From BOG-908 sp963795825 (lineage in GTDB: Bacteria; Pseudomonadota; Alphaproteobacteria; Acetobacterales; Acetobacteraceae): a DNA stretch of 64,000 nucleotides. The DNA is taken from assembly GCA_963795825.1 (NCBI GenBank), contig CAWCIW010000001.1, positions 1,488,001-1,552,000 of the forward strand. Reading direction: 5' to 3'. Position numbers and translations under genes: made by a program. Below, piece after piece: positions 51,836 through 62,390 of this stretch (within the stretch, counting starts at the first letter, position 1; each line of letters starts with the position of its first letter). The notes below the pieces were generated by a model that ran no database searches, was not told the origin of the DNA, and saw nothing but the letters and a program-made list of their open reading frames with translations.

Positions 51836-53333
51836 GCTCCGCCGGCTTGCAAACCCAAACACCAACCAGCGCCACCCCAATAGGCAACAAAGCCCACCAG
51901 CTCCCCCGCAACATCTGCCAGGCCGCCACCGACCAGCAGGCGCTGAACAGGAACCCGACCGCGTTCACCAACCCGCCCCACCCCTTGCGGTTGCGCCGCA
52001 GATCGGTCCGCCGGATCGGCGCCGGGCGCCACAGCCCCAGCAGCAGGTTGCAGCCGACATTGCCGCAGATCCCCACGGCCATGGCGGGTATGGCGCTGGG
52101 CAGGCTGACCGCCAGGCCGCCCACCGGAATGGCCAGGATCAGCATCACGCCGGCGGCCGAAGCGGTCAGCTTGGCGCGGTCCGTTTCCCACCGGCCGACC
52201 GGCGCGGTGCGCACCAGTTCGGCCGCCTCGTCGCCCATCATTGTCACGGACACGAACAGCCGCGCCAGCTCGCCGGCGCTCAGCACGGGGGCCGCGCCGA
52301 GCAGCCGCGCGTCGGTGCCGTCACCGGTGCTGCGCCAGATCGCGGCCACCGCCGGCACCAGGTAGATCAGGTAGTAGGCGGCCAGCCCGGTCAGGCCAGG
52401 ATAGCGGCGCAGCAGGCGCAGCTCCTTGGCCAGCAGGGTCGCCTGCGGGCCGGCGTGGAACAGGCGCGTGTCGGCCCGGCGCGCGGCGGATCGGCCGACC
52501 CCGCCTGCCACCACCGCCTGCGCCCCGGCGGCGAACCAGCGCTGCAGCGCCCAGCTCGTGGTTGCCGCCGCAGCCGCCGCCAGTATCAACAGCAGCAGCA
52601 TCGGCGCCGGATCGCCGAGCAGCGCGCGGGCCGGCAGCCAGGCGGGGCTGGTGGCCGCCGCCGACGCGGAGGGAGCAAAACCATGCCAGAACCGATCGCT
52701 CATGCCGGCGGGCAGCAGGCTGCGGGACTGGCCGGCGAGGAACACCGTGGCGCCGATCAGCGTGGCCAGCGCATTGGCCAAAGCGCGGGTGCGGCGGATG
52801 TCGGTCAGGCGCAGCAGGCCGAAGGTGATGGCAAAACCCACGGACGTCACCAGCAGGGCGAGCACGGCCAGCATCGGTGCCACGCCCAGGAGCTGCCGCC
52901 GGCCGAGCAGCGCCATGCCGTTGGCGAGCGGCACCAGGAGCAGGAGCCAGTACAGCGCCACGGAGCCGGCTACCGCGAGCAGGCGTATGGTCAGGATGTG
53001 GCGCGGTGCCACCGGGGTCGAGAGCAGCCAGCCGAGATCGGTCTTGTCGTCGAGCAATTCGCTGGCGCGCTGCACCGCCTGGCTGAGCATTAGGCCGCCG
53101 ACGAACAGCAGCGCCAGTGTCGCGGCCAGCAACTGGTCGGCCGGCGGCAGGCTGGTCCGGGCAAAGCCCACCGCCACGCCGTAGCCGATCGCGTGCAGCA
53201 CTATGGCGGCAACCAGCATCAGCACGAGGCCATGCCGGCCGCCGAACAGGCTGCCGCGCCAGACCAAGCGGGCTTCGTGGCGCAGCAGAAGCGCGAGCTG
53301 GCTGGGCGGGCGAACCGCGGCAGTATGGTTCAC
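51831..53333 (-). CDS. ABC transporter permease (putative exporter)
   Basis: A 500-residue membrane protein with about twelve hydrophobic segments, for example around residues 35-55, 70-90, 115-150 and 160-200. The sequence is Ala/Leu-rich, without clear ABC-2 signature motifs, but it overlaps the ATPase gene by 4 bp (ATGA) and therefore forms its membrane partner. Substrate unknown. Its stop touches element site 19. Confidence 0.8.
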   Translation of the reverse strand: MNHTAAVRPPSQLALLLRHEARLVWRGSLFGGRHGLVLMLVAAIVLHAIGYGVAVGFARTSLPPADQLLAATLALLFVGGLMLSQAVQRASELLDDKTDLGWLLSTPVAPRHILTIRLLAVAGSVALYWLLLLVPLANGMALLGRRQLLGVAPMLAVLALLVTSVGFAITFGLLRLTDIRRTRALANALATLIGATVFLAGQSRSLLPAGMSDRFWHGFAPSASAAATSPAWLPARALLGDPAPMLLLLILAAAAAATTSWALQRWFAAGAQAVVAGGVGRSAARRADTRLFHAGPQATLLAKELRLLRRYPGLTGLAAYYLIYLVPAVAAIWRSTGDGTDARLLGAAPVLSAGELARLFVSVTMMGDEAAELVRTAPVGRWETDRAKLTASAAGVMLILAIPVGGLAVSLPSAIPAMAVGICGNVGCNLLLGLWRPAPIRRTDLRRNRKGWGGLVNAVGFLFSACWSVAAWQMLRGSWWALLPIGVALVGVWVCKPAER

Positions 53334-54094
53334 GCGACGGCTTGCGCGACGGAAGGCGAGGCGCCGACCAGGCGCAGGAATACCTCCTCCAGCGACTCGC
53401 GGTGGCTGCTGGCCGGGGTGGCGGCGGTGTCGCGCAAATCGGCGAGCGAGCCCACCGCCACCAGGCGGCCCTCGGCGATGATGCCGATGCGGCTGGCCAG
53501 CCGTTCGGCCACCTCAAGTATATGGGTGGTGAGGATGATGCTCGCGCCGGCGGCCACGCGCGCGGCGAGCAGCTCCTTGACGTCACGCGCCGCGGCGGCA
53601 TCGAGCCCGGTGAGCGGTTCGTCGAGGATTAGCAGCCGGGGGTCGTGGATCAGCGCGCCGGCCAGCACGGTCTTCTGGCGCATGCCGCGGGAGAAGCCGG
53701 CGCAGCGCTCGTTGCGCACCGGCCACAGGCCGAGGCGTTCGAGCAGGTCCTGCGCACGGTGGCGTGCCTGGATCGGGCGTATGGACCACAGGCCGGCGAC
53801 GAATTCGAGATATTCGAGCGGCGTGAGCAGCTCGTAGAGCAGCGGCTCCTCGGGCAGCCAGGCAACCAGGCGTTTGGCTTCGGTTTTGTGGGCCAGCGCG
53901 TCGATGCCGAAGATGGAGATGGTTCCGCTATCGGGGCGCAGCAGGCCGGCGACCATGCGCAAGGTTGTGGTCTTGCCTGCGCCGTTCGGGCCGAGCAGGG
54001 CGAAGAACTCGCCCGGCGGTATCGTGAGGTCCAGCCCGTCGACGGCCGGCCTGGTGAAGCTCTTGCGTAGGCCGGCCAGTTCGAGCGCGTGCAT
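53330..54094 (-). CDS. ABC transporter ATP-binding protein
   Basis: A 254-residue ATPase with Walker A G-P-N-G-A-G-K-T-T-T (residues 35-44), signature F-S-R-G-M-R-Q (134-140, a variant of LSGGQ), Walker B L-L-I-L-D-E-P (154-160) and an H-switch in T-T-H-I-L-E-V-A-E. It resembles DrrA/CcmA-type exporters. It is translationally coupled to the permease downstream. Confidence 0.93.
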   Translation of the reverse strand: MHALELAGLRKSFTRPAVDGLDLTIPPGEFFALLGPNGAGKTTTLRMVAGLLRPDSGTISIFGIDALAHKTEAKRLVAWLPEEPLLYELLTPLEYLEFVAGLWSIRPIQARHRAQDLLERLGLWPVRNERCAGFSRGMRQKTVLAGALIHDPRLLILDEPLTGLDAAAARDVKELLAARVAAGASIILTTHILEVAERLASRIGIIAEGRLVAVGSLADLRDTAATPASSHRESLEEVFLRLVGASPSVAQAVA

Positions 54095-54148
54095 GGGCCG
54101 CGTTATCGCATTGAAACGTTGCTAGACCAATAGGAATAGCGCGCCGTC

Positions 54149-55202
54149 TCACCCCGCCATCATCCGCTTATGTATCACGTCGTGAATAAATCCGAGCTTT
54201 TCGATAACTTTGGGCGACAGCACGAACGGATACAGATCCGCATGCCCCATCGACCGGTTCAGGCTGTTCACCGCAAAGGCCAGCGGCAGCCAGGCCTCCA
54301 CGATCGTCGCTATGTCGGACTCGCGATACGGATCGAAATCGATCTCCGCCTGCAAAGCGGGATCGCGCGTGAGCTTCGGGTGGATGCTCACGCCGAACGA
54401 GGCGGCCATCTCGAGCGTGTCGACGATGTGCAGATAATGCGCCCAGGTCTCGGCGAAATCCTCCCACGGATGGCTGGTCGCGTAGAGGCTGACGAAATAG
54501 GTCTCCCAGCCAGGCAGATGCGCGCGCTTGTAATGCGCCTGCAGCGCCTCGGCGTAATCCGCGCGCTCGTCGCCGAACATCGCGCGGAACGGTTCAAGCG
54601 CGGCTGAGTCGCGCACCAGCAGGTCCCAGTAATGGTGGCCGACCTCGTGGCGGAAATGCCCGAGCGGCGTGCGATACACCTCGCCCATATTCTCGCGCAT
54701 GCGTTCGCGTTCGGCGTCGTCGCCCTCTTTGAGTGCTATGGTTATCAGCCCGTCATCGTGGCCGGTCAGCACGTGCGGCTGCGTCGCGCGTCTCCGCGGG
54801 AAAATCGAACGCGAGGCCGTGCACGGGATCTTCGTTGCGGTCGGCCAGCGGCAGGCCGAGCCGCAGCAGCGTGTAGATCAGCCGGTGCTTGGCCGCCTCG
54901 AGATTGCGCCAGCGCAACAGGTTTTCCGGCTGCGTGATATCGGGGATAACATGGTTGTGGCGGCAGGCGGCGCAGTAGGTGTCGGTGCTGTCCGCGCCAA
55001 TGAGCCAGTTGCAGGCCTGGTGGCCGGCATTGGCACAGAAGCGCCACTGCCCGTCGCCATCGCCCCACAGCTCACCCGCCTGGTCCAATGCGCGCATGCA
55101 GGATGTGCGCGGATCATACCCGAGCGTGTGATGGCAGTTCTCGCAACGGATGTTCTCGAAATACAACAACTGGCCGCAGGAGGGACATTTGAACAGGCGC
55201 AT
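54149..55202 (-). pseudogene. Zinc-ribbon putative metallopeptidase, one frameshift
   Basis: Two frames that meet near 54788 give about 350 residues. The N-terminus has a zinc ribbon (F-K-C-P-S-C-G ... I-R-C-E-N-C) and a second Cys set (C-A-A-C). The C-terminal domain has the metallopeptidase motif H-E-V-G-H-H-Y-W-D and a downstream Glu in E-D-F-A-E-T-W-A-H-Y. This corresponds to the putative zinc-binding metallopeptidase family that often accompanies transglutaminase/ATP-grasp genes. It is divergent from the DUF2126 gene. Confidence 0.8.
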
Positions 55203-55263
55203 GGCTCGATATCCGCTGGTTGCGGCAAAAACGCAAAACCCGCACGAAGTTCATCGAGCCGAT

Positions 55264-55338
55264 GCCTGTCGCCAAGCGCCGACAGGGAGCAAAAGCTTTT
55301 TGCTTCTTTTTCTCGAAAAAGAAGGCCTTGCCTTCCCC
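55264..55338 (-). repeat. Dispersed palindromic element, single arm with spacer remnant (site 20)
   Basis: Right-type arm about 55287-55338 (AGCAAAAGCTTTTTGCTTC, hairpin with a TCTCGA loop, AAGAAGGCCTTGCC). To the left GCCTGTCGCC and GCCGACAGGG form the inverted spacer ends. It is upstream of the DUF2126 gene. Confidence 0.84.
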
Positions 55339-55377
55339 GGCTGTCCACCAGGCAAGCTTCTTGCTACCACCAGAGCA

Positions 55378-58300
55378 TGACCCTGCACGTAGCCCTGACC
55401 CACCGGACCACCTATCGCCTACGACCGCCCGGTGGCGCTGGGGCCGCAAACCATACGCCTCCGCCCGGCCCCGCACGCCCGCACGCCCATCATCAGCTAC
55501 GCCTGCGCATCGAACCGGCCGAACATTTCCTCAACTGGCAGCAGGATCCGCAGGGCAATTTCCTCGCCCGCGTCGTGGTGCCCGACCGCACCCGGAAATT
55601 CGAAGTGGTGGTCGATCTCGTGGCCGACATGGCGACGATCAACCCGTTCGACTTCTTCCTGGAGCCTGAGGCCGAGACCTGGCCGTTCGCCTACGATCCG
55701 GTGCTCGAGCAGGAGCTGGCGCCATTCCGCCGCCTCGACCGAACCCGGCCCGAAGCTGAACGCGCTGCTCGCCGGCATCTCGCGCGAGAGCGAGCGCACG
55801 ATCGACAAGCTCGTCGAGCTGAACCAGGCCGTCCAGGCGCTGGTTGCCTACATCGTACGCATGGAGCCCGGCACCTGGTCGCCGGACGAGACGCTTGACC
55901 GAAGGCAGCGGCTCGTGCCGGGACAGCGCGTGGCTGCTGGTCCATGTGCTGCGCCATCTCGGCTTCGCGGCCCGCTTCGTGTCCGGCTACCTGATCCAGC
56001 TGGTGGCCGACGAGGAGCCGCTGGTGGGCCCCGCCGGACCCACCGCGGATTTCACCGATCTGCACGCCTGGGCGGAAGTGTATCTGCCGGGCGCCGGCTG
56101 GATCGGCCTGGATGCCACCTCCGGCCTGCTCACCGGCGAGGGCCATATCCCGCTCGCGGCCAGCCCCGATCCGCTCTCCGCCGCGCCGATCAGCGGCGGC
56201 GTGGAAATGGCCGAGGTGGAGTTCGGCGTCGAGATGAGCGTCACGCGCGTCGCGGAAAGCCCGCGCGTCACCAAGCCCTATACCGAGGCGCAATGGCAGG
56301 CGATCCTGGCAAGCCGGCCGCCGGGTCGATCGCGCGCTGGACGACGGCCCGGTCCGCCTGACGATGGGCGGCGAGCCCACCTTCGTCAGCGCGGACGACA
56401 TGGAAGGCGCCGAATGGACCGACGGACGCGCTCGGCCCGACCAAGCGCGCCTATGCCGGCCGCTGCTGCGCCGGCTTGCTGCCGCTCTGGGCGCCGGGTG
56501 CGGCGATCACCCAGGCGCTCGGCAAACATTATCCCGGCGAGCAGCTGCCGCGCTGGGCGCTCAACGCGCATTGGCGCCGCGACGGCGAGCCGGTGTGGCG
56601 CGACCTGGCCTGCTCGCCTCCGACGACGATCGCGGGCCAGGCCACGCCCGCGCGATGCGCAGCGTTTCTGCGAGGCGCTGGCGCGAACGCCTGCAGGTGT
56701 CGCCCGGCTGACGTCACGCCGGCCTACGAGGACGTCCATTACTTTCTGTGGAAGGAGGACCGCCTCCCCGCCAACGTGCTCGCCGAGGCCAACAAACTGC
56801 AGGATCCGCAGACGCGCGCGCGGCTGGCCCGCGTGTTCGCGCAGGGGCTTGGCGGCCCGGTCGGCAGCGTGCTGCCGCTGCGCCGCGTCGGCAGCAATGG
56901 GCATCGCCGCTGGCAATCCGGCCGCTGGTTCTTCCGCGGCGGCACGCTGTTCCTGATCCCCGGCGACGCGCCGATCGGATTCCGCCTGCCGCTGGACGCC
57001 TGCCCTGGGCCGACCCGCGCGACATCGAATTCGACAGCCGAGCCGATCCGTTCGCGCCGCGCGCGCCCGCTGCCGCGCCACCAGGCGCACCGGTCCGTGC
57101 CGGCACGCGGAGCCCTGGGGCGGCCGCGCGTTCCAGCCGCGACGAGCAGACGGCTATGCCGGGCTGGTGGCGCAGCGCCTCCCGGAAATCGGCCGCGAGG
57201 AGCCGGACCTGGTGCGCACCGCGCTCGCCGTGGAAGCGCGCGACGGCAAGCTGCACGTGTTCTTCCCGCCGCTCTACGCGGCTGAGGACTGGCTCGATCT
57301 GGCCGCCAGCGTGGAAGACACCGCCGAGGAACTGGGCGTCAAGGTGGTGCTGGAAGGCTACCCGCCGCCGCGCGACCCGCGGATGAACCAGTTCAGCGTC
57401 ACCCCCGATCCCGGCGTGATCGAGGTGAACATCCATCCCGCCGAGCATTGGGCGGAGATGGTGGAGCCGCACCACGCAGCTCTACCAGGTCGCGCGCGAG
57501 GAAGGTCTGGCCACGCAGAAATTCATGCTCGACGGCCGCCATGTCGGCACCGGCGGCGGCAACCACGTCGTGATGGGCGCCGCCACGCCGAAGGACAGCC
57601 CGTTCCTGCGCCGCCCCGATCTGCTGAAAAGCCTGCTCGGCTTCTGGCACAACCATCCGAGCCTGTCCTACGCGTTCAGCGGCCTGTTCATCGGCCCCAC
57701 CAGCCAGCATCCGCGCATCGACGAAGCGCGCATGGACAGCATGACCGAGCTGGAAATCGCCTTCGCGCAGATCTCCGGCGGCCGCGAGACGCCGCCCTGG
57801 CTGACCGACCGCCTGTTCCGCAACATCCTCGCCGACATCACGGGAAATACCCACCGCACCGAATTCTCCATCGACAAGATGTATGCGCCGGAAAGCCGCC
57901 ACCGGCCGCCTCGGTCTGGTCGAATTCCGCGCGCTCGAAATGCCGCCCGATGCGCCGCATGTCGTCTCGCGCAGATGCTGCTGATGCGCGCCGCCGTCGC
58001 CGCGTTCTGGCAAACGCCGTACGAGCGCACGCTGGTGCGCTGGGGCACCCGCCTGCACGACGATTTCATGCTGCCGCATTTCGTGCGCCAGGATTTCCCG
58101 GCGTGCTCGAGGAACTCGCGCAGCTCGGCTTCCCGCTCGAGCCGCCTGGTTCGCGCCGCACATGGAATTCCGCTTCCCGAAGATCGGCGATGTCACCGTG
58201 GACGGCGTCGGCCTCGAAATCCGCCACGCGCTCGAGCCCTGGCACGTGCTGGGCGAGGAACCGGCTGCAGGCGGCACCGTGCGCTATGTCGACAGCTCCG

Positions 58301-58708
58301 CCGAACGCCTGCAGGCGCGCGTGACCGGCTGGAACGCGGAACGCTTCATGCTCGCCTGCAACGGCGCGCGGTTCCGCTCAGCGAAACACAAACGGTCGGC
58401 GATTACGTGGGCGGCGTGCGCTTCAAGGCCTGGGCGCCGCCCTCCGCCTGCACCCCACCATCCGCGCGCAATCCCCGCTGGTTTTCGACATCTACGACCG
58501 ATGGACCGGGCGCAGCGTCGGCGGCCTGACGCATTACGTCTGCCATCCGGGCGGGCGCAATTACGAGACCTTCCCGGTGAACGCCAACGAGGCGGAGGCC
58601 CGCCGGCGCGCGCGGTTCTTGCCATTCGGCCATACGGCCGGACCCATGCCGGAGCCTTTGCCCAGCGCCGGGAAGGAGCATCCGCGGACGTTGGATCTGC
58701 GTAAGTGA
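55378..58708 (+). pseudogene. Transglutaminase-DUF2126 protein, many frameshifts
   Basis: About 1,110 residues spread over all three frames, the normal length for this family. N-terminal: transglutaminase N domain (H-V-A-L-T-H-R-T-T-Y-R), then the transglutaminase core with G-S-C-R-D-S-A-W-L-L, H-A-W-A-E-V-Y and L-D-A-T-S-G-L; the DUF2126 part includes L-T-M-G-G-E-P-T-F-V and Y-F-L-W-K-E-D-R-L-P-A-N-V. Breaks occur near 55425, 55500, 55740, 55895, 56320, 56430, 56470 and several later sites. Motifs survive on both sides of each. Predicted role: cleavage or cross-linking of peptides made by the partner ATP-grasp ligases. Confidence 0.82.
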
Positions 58709-58716
58709 GGCCAGGC

Positions 58717-58873
58717 AAGGCAAGCAGTCCTTTTTTGAAAAACAAGGACCAAAAAACTTTTGCGTTCCCCCGCTCCGGGCGCCCGCGTTACTGCGCCGCA
58801 AAGCGAGGCCTTCGCAAGCGCGCCAGGAGCAAAAGTTTTTTGGTCCTTTTTTTCAAAAAAGGACTGCTTCTTC
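58717..58873. repeat. Dispersed palindromic element, paired GTCC-type arms (site 21)
   Basis: Left arm about 58719-58766 (one loop insertion, AAAAACAAGGACC), right arm about 58827-58873. It fills the gap between the DUF2126 and ATP-grasp genes. The spacer begins GCGTTCCCC. Confidence 0.85.
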
Positions 58874-58880
58874 GCTGACG

Positions 58881-61371
58881 ATGATCGACAAAGGCACCGA
58901 CGAACTGCTCGATCGAATCCGGCCGCCTGCGCGGGCCGTGGCGGCGCGTGCTCGGCACGCTGCTCGGCATGGGCACCGTGGTGCTGCAGGAACGCACCGC
59001 CGAACTGGCCGCGCCTGCGCCGAGGAGGGCGCGGCGGCGCTGCTGGCCGTGCCCGGATGCCGGGTAGTGGCGCTGCGACCCGATCCCGTTCCTGCTGAGC
59101 GAAGCCGAGTTCGCCGCCCTGGCGGCCGGACTGGCCCAGCGCGCCACGCTGCTGGAAGCCGTGCTCGCCGACATCTACGGCCCGCAGCACCTGCTTCCGA
59201 CGGCCTGCTGCCGCCCGCCCTCGTCTATCCCGCCAAAGCCTATATCCGCGCCTGCCGCACCGCCGCCGCCGGCGCGCGTGGCCCGGTCCGCCACATGCAT
59301 CTCTACGCCGCCGATCTGGTGCGCGGCGCGGACGGAAAATGGTGCGTGCTGGCGGACCGCACCGGCGAGCCGGCCGGGCCTGGCCTATGTGCTGGAGAAC
59401 CGCCGCATGATGGCGCGCGTGCTGCCGGAGCTGTTCCGCAGCGCCGGAGGTGACGCCATTCCGGCCGTTCTTCGACATCTGGCAGGACCGCCTGCAGCGC
59501 CTGGCGCCCGCCGACGCCGGCAATCCGGGACTGGCATTGCTCACGCCCGGCCACACCGATCCGCGCTGGTTCGAGCACGTGGTGCTGGCCCGCGCGCTCG
59601 GCTGCGCGCTGGTGGAAGACGGTGACCTGACCGTGCGCGACGGCGCGCTTTGGGTGAAGACGTTGCGCGGCCTGCAGCCGGTGCACGTGCTGATACGCCG
59701 GCAGCGCGGCGGCGCGATCGACCAGCTCGAAGTCTCCGAGGACATGTCCTGCGGCACGCCCGGCCTGCTGAGCGCCTGGCGGGACGGCACCGTGCAGATA
59801 CTGAACAGCCCTGGCGCGGGATGGGCGGAGGCGCCCGGCCTGGCCGCCTTTTTGCCGGCGATTGCCGCGCTTTCGGGGCGAACACCGCGGCGCGCCAGCG
59901 CTGCCCAGTGTGCCCACGCTCTGGCTCGGCGACCCAGGCGCATGCGCCACCGTGCTGGCAGACCTGGCGCGGTACCACATCCTCTCGGCAACCGATCGCA
60001 ATGCCGACATGCGCACGCGGCCGGACTGGACGCAGCTGCGCTGGCCGCCTGCACGACGCGATCGCCGCCCGGCCCTGGGCCTACGTCGCCGTGTCGCCTC
60101 CGGCGCCGAGCTACGCGCCCTGCGTTGGCAGCGGCGACACGCTGGACCCGCGGCCGGTCTCGATCCGGCTGTTCTTGATGTGGGACGGCGAAACCTGGCG
60201 GCCTCTGCCGGGCGGGCTCGCGCGTGTCATGGAGTTCGACGGAGGCGCTGTCGGGCCGGCTGCCGAACAGCGCCATAAACAAGGATCTCTGGGTGCTGCA
60301 GGAGGAAGGTGGCGATATCCGCGGCCCGGCCAATCTTGCCGTGCCCGCCTTGCAGATACGCCGCATGGCCGGCGACATGCCGAGCCGGGTCGCGGATAAT
60401 TTTTACTGGCTCGGCCGCTATCTGGAGCGGCTGGAGAATGCGGCCCGGCTGACCCGCATCGTGCTCGCCCGGCTGTCGCGCGACGCATGTTGCCGCGCGA
60501 CCTGCCGGACATGGAGGCGCTGTGCGCGTGCCTCGCCGAAGCCGGACTGGTCAGCGAGGAACATCGCGGGGGCGCCGGCCCCGGGCGCTGCTTGCCGAAC
60601 TGCTGCTGCGCGCGCTGGCGCGCGACACCGGCAACATGGCACGGCTGACCGGCCGGGTGCGCGACCTGGCGGACACGTTGCGCGACCGGCTGAGCGGCGA
60701 GATGCACGCGACCATCGCGCATGATCTGCGCCGGCTGAAGGGCAACCGCGTTCTGCTGCGGCCGGGCCAGCGCGCGGTCGGGCATCGGGCTGATGCAGGA
60801 TTTCGCCGGACAGGTGCTGCAATTCTGCGCCACCGTCGCCGGATATGCGGCGGAGAACATGGTGCGCGGCGGCGGCCGGCTGTTCCTCGATCTGGGCCGG
60901 CGCACAGAGCGCGCGCAGGCGATCGCCTGCCAGCTCGGCCACGCGCTGGACCAGAAGGCCGGGCCGGCATCGAGGCCGGGCTGGCGCTCTGCCTGGAGCT
61001 CTGCGACAGCGCGATCACCTACCGCTCGCGCTATCTGACCGCGATCCAGGCCGCCCCGGTGATCGATCTCGTGGTGGCCGACGAAGGCAATCCGCGCGGT
61101 CTCGGGTTCCAGCTCGTCTGCGGCGCGCAACACGCTGGCGACGCTGGCCGGACGCGACGACGCACCGCTTGCCGTGGCGCTGGACGACGCGATCGGCGAG
61201 ACCCGCATGATGGTGGCCGAGCTTTCCGGCGCCGGCGACCAAAGCGAGCTGGCGGCCGGGCTGGTGCCGCGTCTGCGCGGGATCGGCGGCCAGGTTGCGG
61301 CGGTGTCGGACCAGGTGATGCGGCAGTATTTCGCGCTGCTCCCGGTGACGTTTACGGATGGGATGCAGTGA
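58881..61371 (+). pseudogene. Circularly permuted ATP-grasp fused to alpha-E domain, many frameshifts
   Basis: About 830 residues over three frames. First half: circularly permuted ATP-grasp (DUF404/DUF407 type) with L-E-A-V-L-A-D-I-Y-G-P-Q, V-L-E-N-R-R-M-M-A-R and T-P-G-H-T-D-P-R-W-F-E-H. Second half: alpha-E (DUF403) with M-P-S-R-V-A-D-N-F-Y-W-L-G-R-Y-L-E-R-L-E-N-A-A-R and a helical tail. Such fusions are predicted peptide ligases of the amidoligase group. Frame changes are as dense as in the preceding gene; pieces remain motif-rich. Confidence 0.82.
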
Positions 61372-62338
61372 GCAGGACGAGCACGCGCATCTCGCGAAAC
61401 GCGGCCGGCGAAACTTCGTGCGCCGCTTTCGGGACCGCTCGTTTCGTGCGGCGCTGCCGGCCGTGATCTACCGCGTTTGCCATCGCACCAATTATGCATA
61501 CGCCACCGCCGTCGATCTCGGCGCGCATATGCTGCATCTGCAGCCGCGCGCTTTGCCGTGGCAGCGTGTGATCGCCAGCAGGCTCACCGCGAACCCGGTA
61601 CCCGCGGAATTGCGCCACGCGACCGACAGCTTTGGCAACGAAGTGGCCTGGATGTTTCTCGATTCGCCGCATCCCGCCTTCGACGTGACTCTCGATGCGC
61701 GCGTCGAGGTGACACCGCCTTTCGTGCCCGCCGCCGCCGATACGCCGGCCTGGGAAGAGGTATCCGCCGCGGCCTTCGCCGGCGGTGCGGATGGCTACGA
61801 AGCCGCCGAGTTCCTGTTCGACAGCCAGCATGCGCCGGCGATCGCCGCGGCGCGTGCCTATGCCGCAGTGTCTTTTCCGCCCGGGCGCGCGGTGCTCGCC
61901 GGGGTGATGGACCTGAACGCACGTATCGGCCGCGATTTCACATTTCGCGGCGGCGTCACCAGCATCGACACGACAGTGGCGCAGGTGCTCGTGCAGCGCG
62001 CCGGCGTCTGCCAGGATTTCGCGCATCTGATGATCGCCGGATTGCGCGGCCTGGGTTTGCCAGCGCGCTATGTGAGTGGTTACATCCGTACGAAGCCGCC
62101 GCCAGGGCAGGCGCGCCGGCGCGGATGCGACCAGTCGCATGCCTGGGTGGGTTGCTGGATGGGGCCGGAACATGGTTGGGTCGATATCGACCCGACGAAT
62201 GCGATACTCATCAGGGACGAGCACGTCGTCCTTGGCTGGGGCAGGGACTTTTCCGACGTCAGCCCGTTATACGGAATTATCCTGGGTGGCGGAAAACACA
62301 AATTGACCGTGAGCGTGGATCTGGAGGCCGAGGATTGA
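61358..62338 (+). CDS. Transglutaminase-like cysteine protease family protein
   Basis: Up to 326 residues, intact. The catalytic triad is Cys218 in R-A-G-V-C-Q-D-F-A-H, His261 in S-H-A-W-V and Asp278 in W-V-D-I-D-P-T-N. An N-terminal transglutaminase-N domain starts I-Y-R-V-C-H-R-T-N-Y-A-Y. The ATG at 61358 overlaps the previous gene by 14 bp; the GTG before I-Y-R (about 61463) would give a more typical N-terminus. Family members act as peptidases or cross-linkers; here it is part of the ligase/transglutaminase system. Confidence 0.9.
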   Translation: MGCSEQDEHAHLAKRGRRNFVRRFRDRSFRAALPAVIYRVCHRTNYAYATAVDLGAHMLHLQPRALPWQRVIASRLTANPVPAELRHATDSFGNEVAWMFLDSPHPAFDVTLDARVEVTPPFVPAAADTPAWEEVSAAAFAGGADGYEAAEFLFDSQHAPAIAAARAYAAVSFPPGRAVLAGVMDLNARIGRDFTFRGGVTSIDTTVAQVLVQRAGVCQDFAHLMIAGLRGLGLPARYVSGYIRTKPPPGQARRRGCDQSHAWVGCWMGPEHGWVDIDPTNAILIRDEHVVLGWGRDFSDVSPLYGIILGGGKHKLTVSVDLEAED

Positions 62339-62390
62339 ACGAGAGTTTGATTGCGCCGATCGGGCGTTTGCGCGCGCGCGGCGGCCGCCG

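Noticed and set aside
55378..61371. Programmed ribosomal frameshifting
   Set aside because: Breaks are numerous, in both directions and lack a common slippery sequence.
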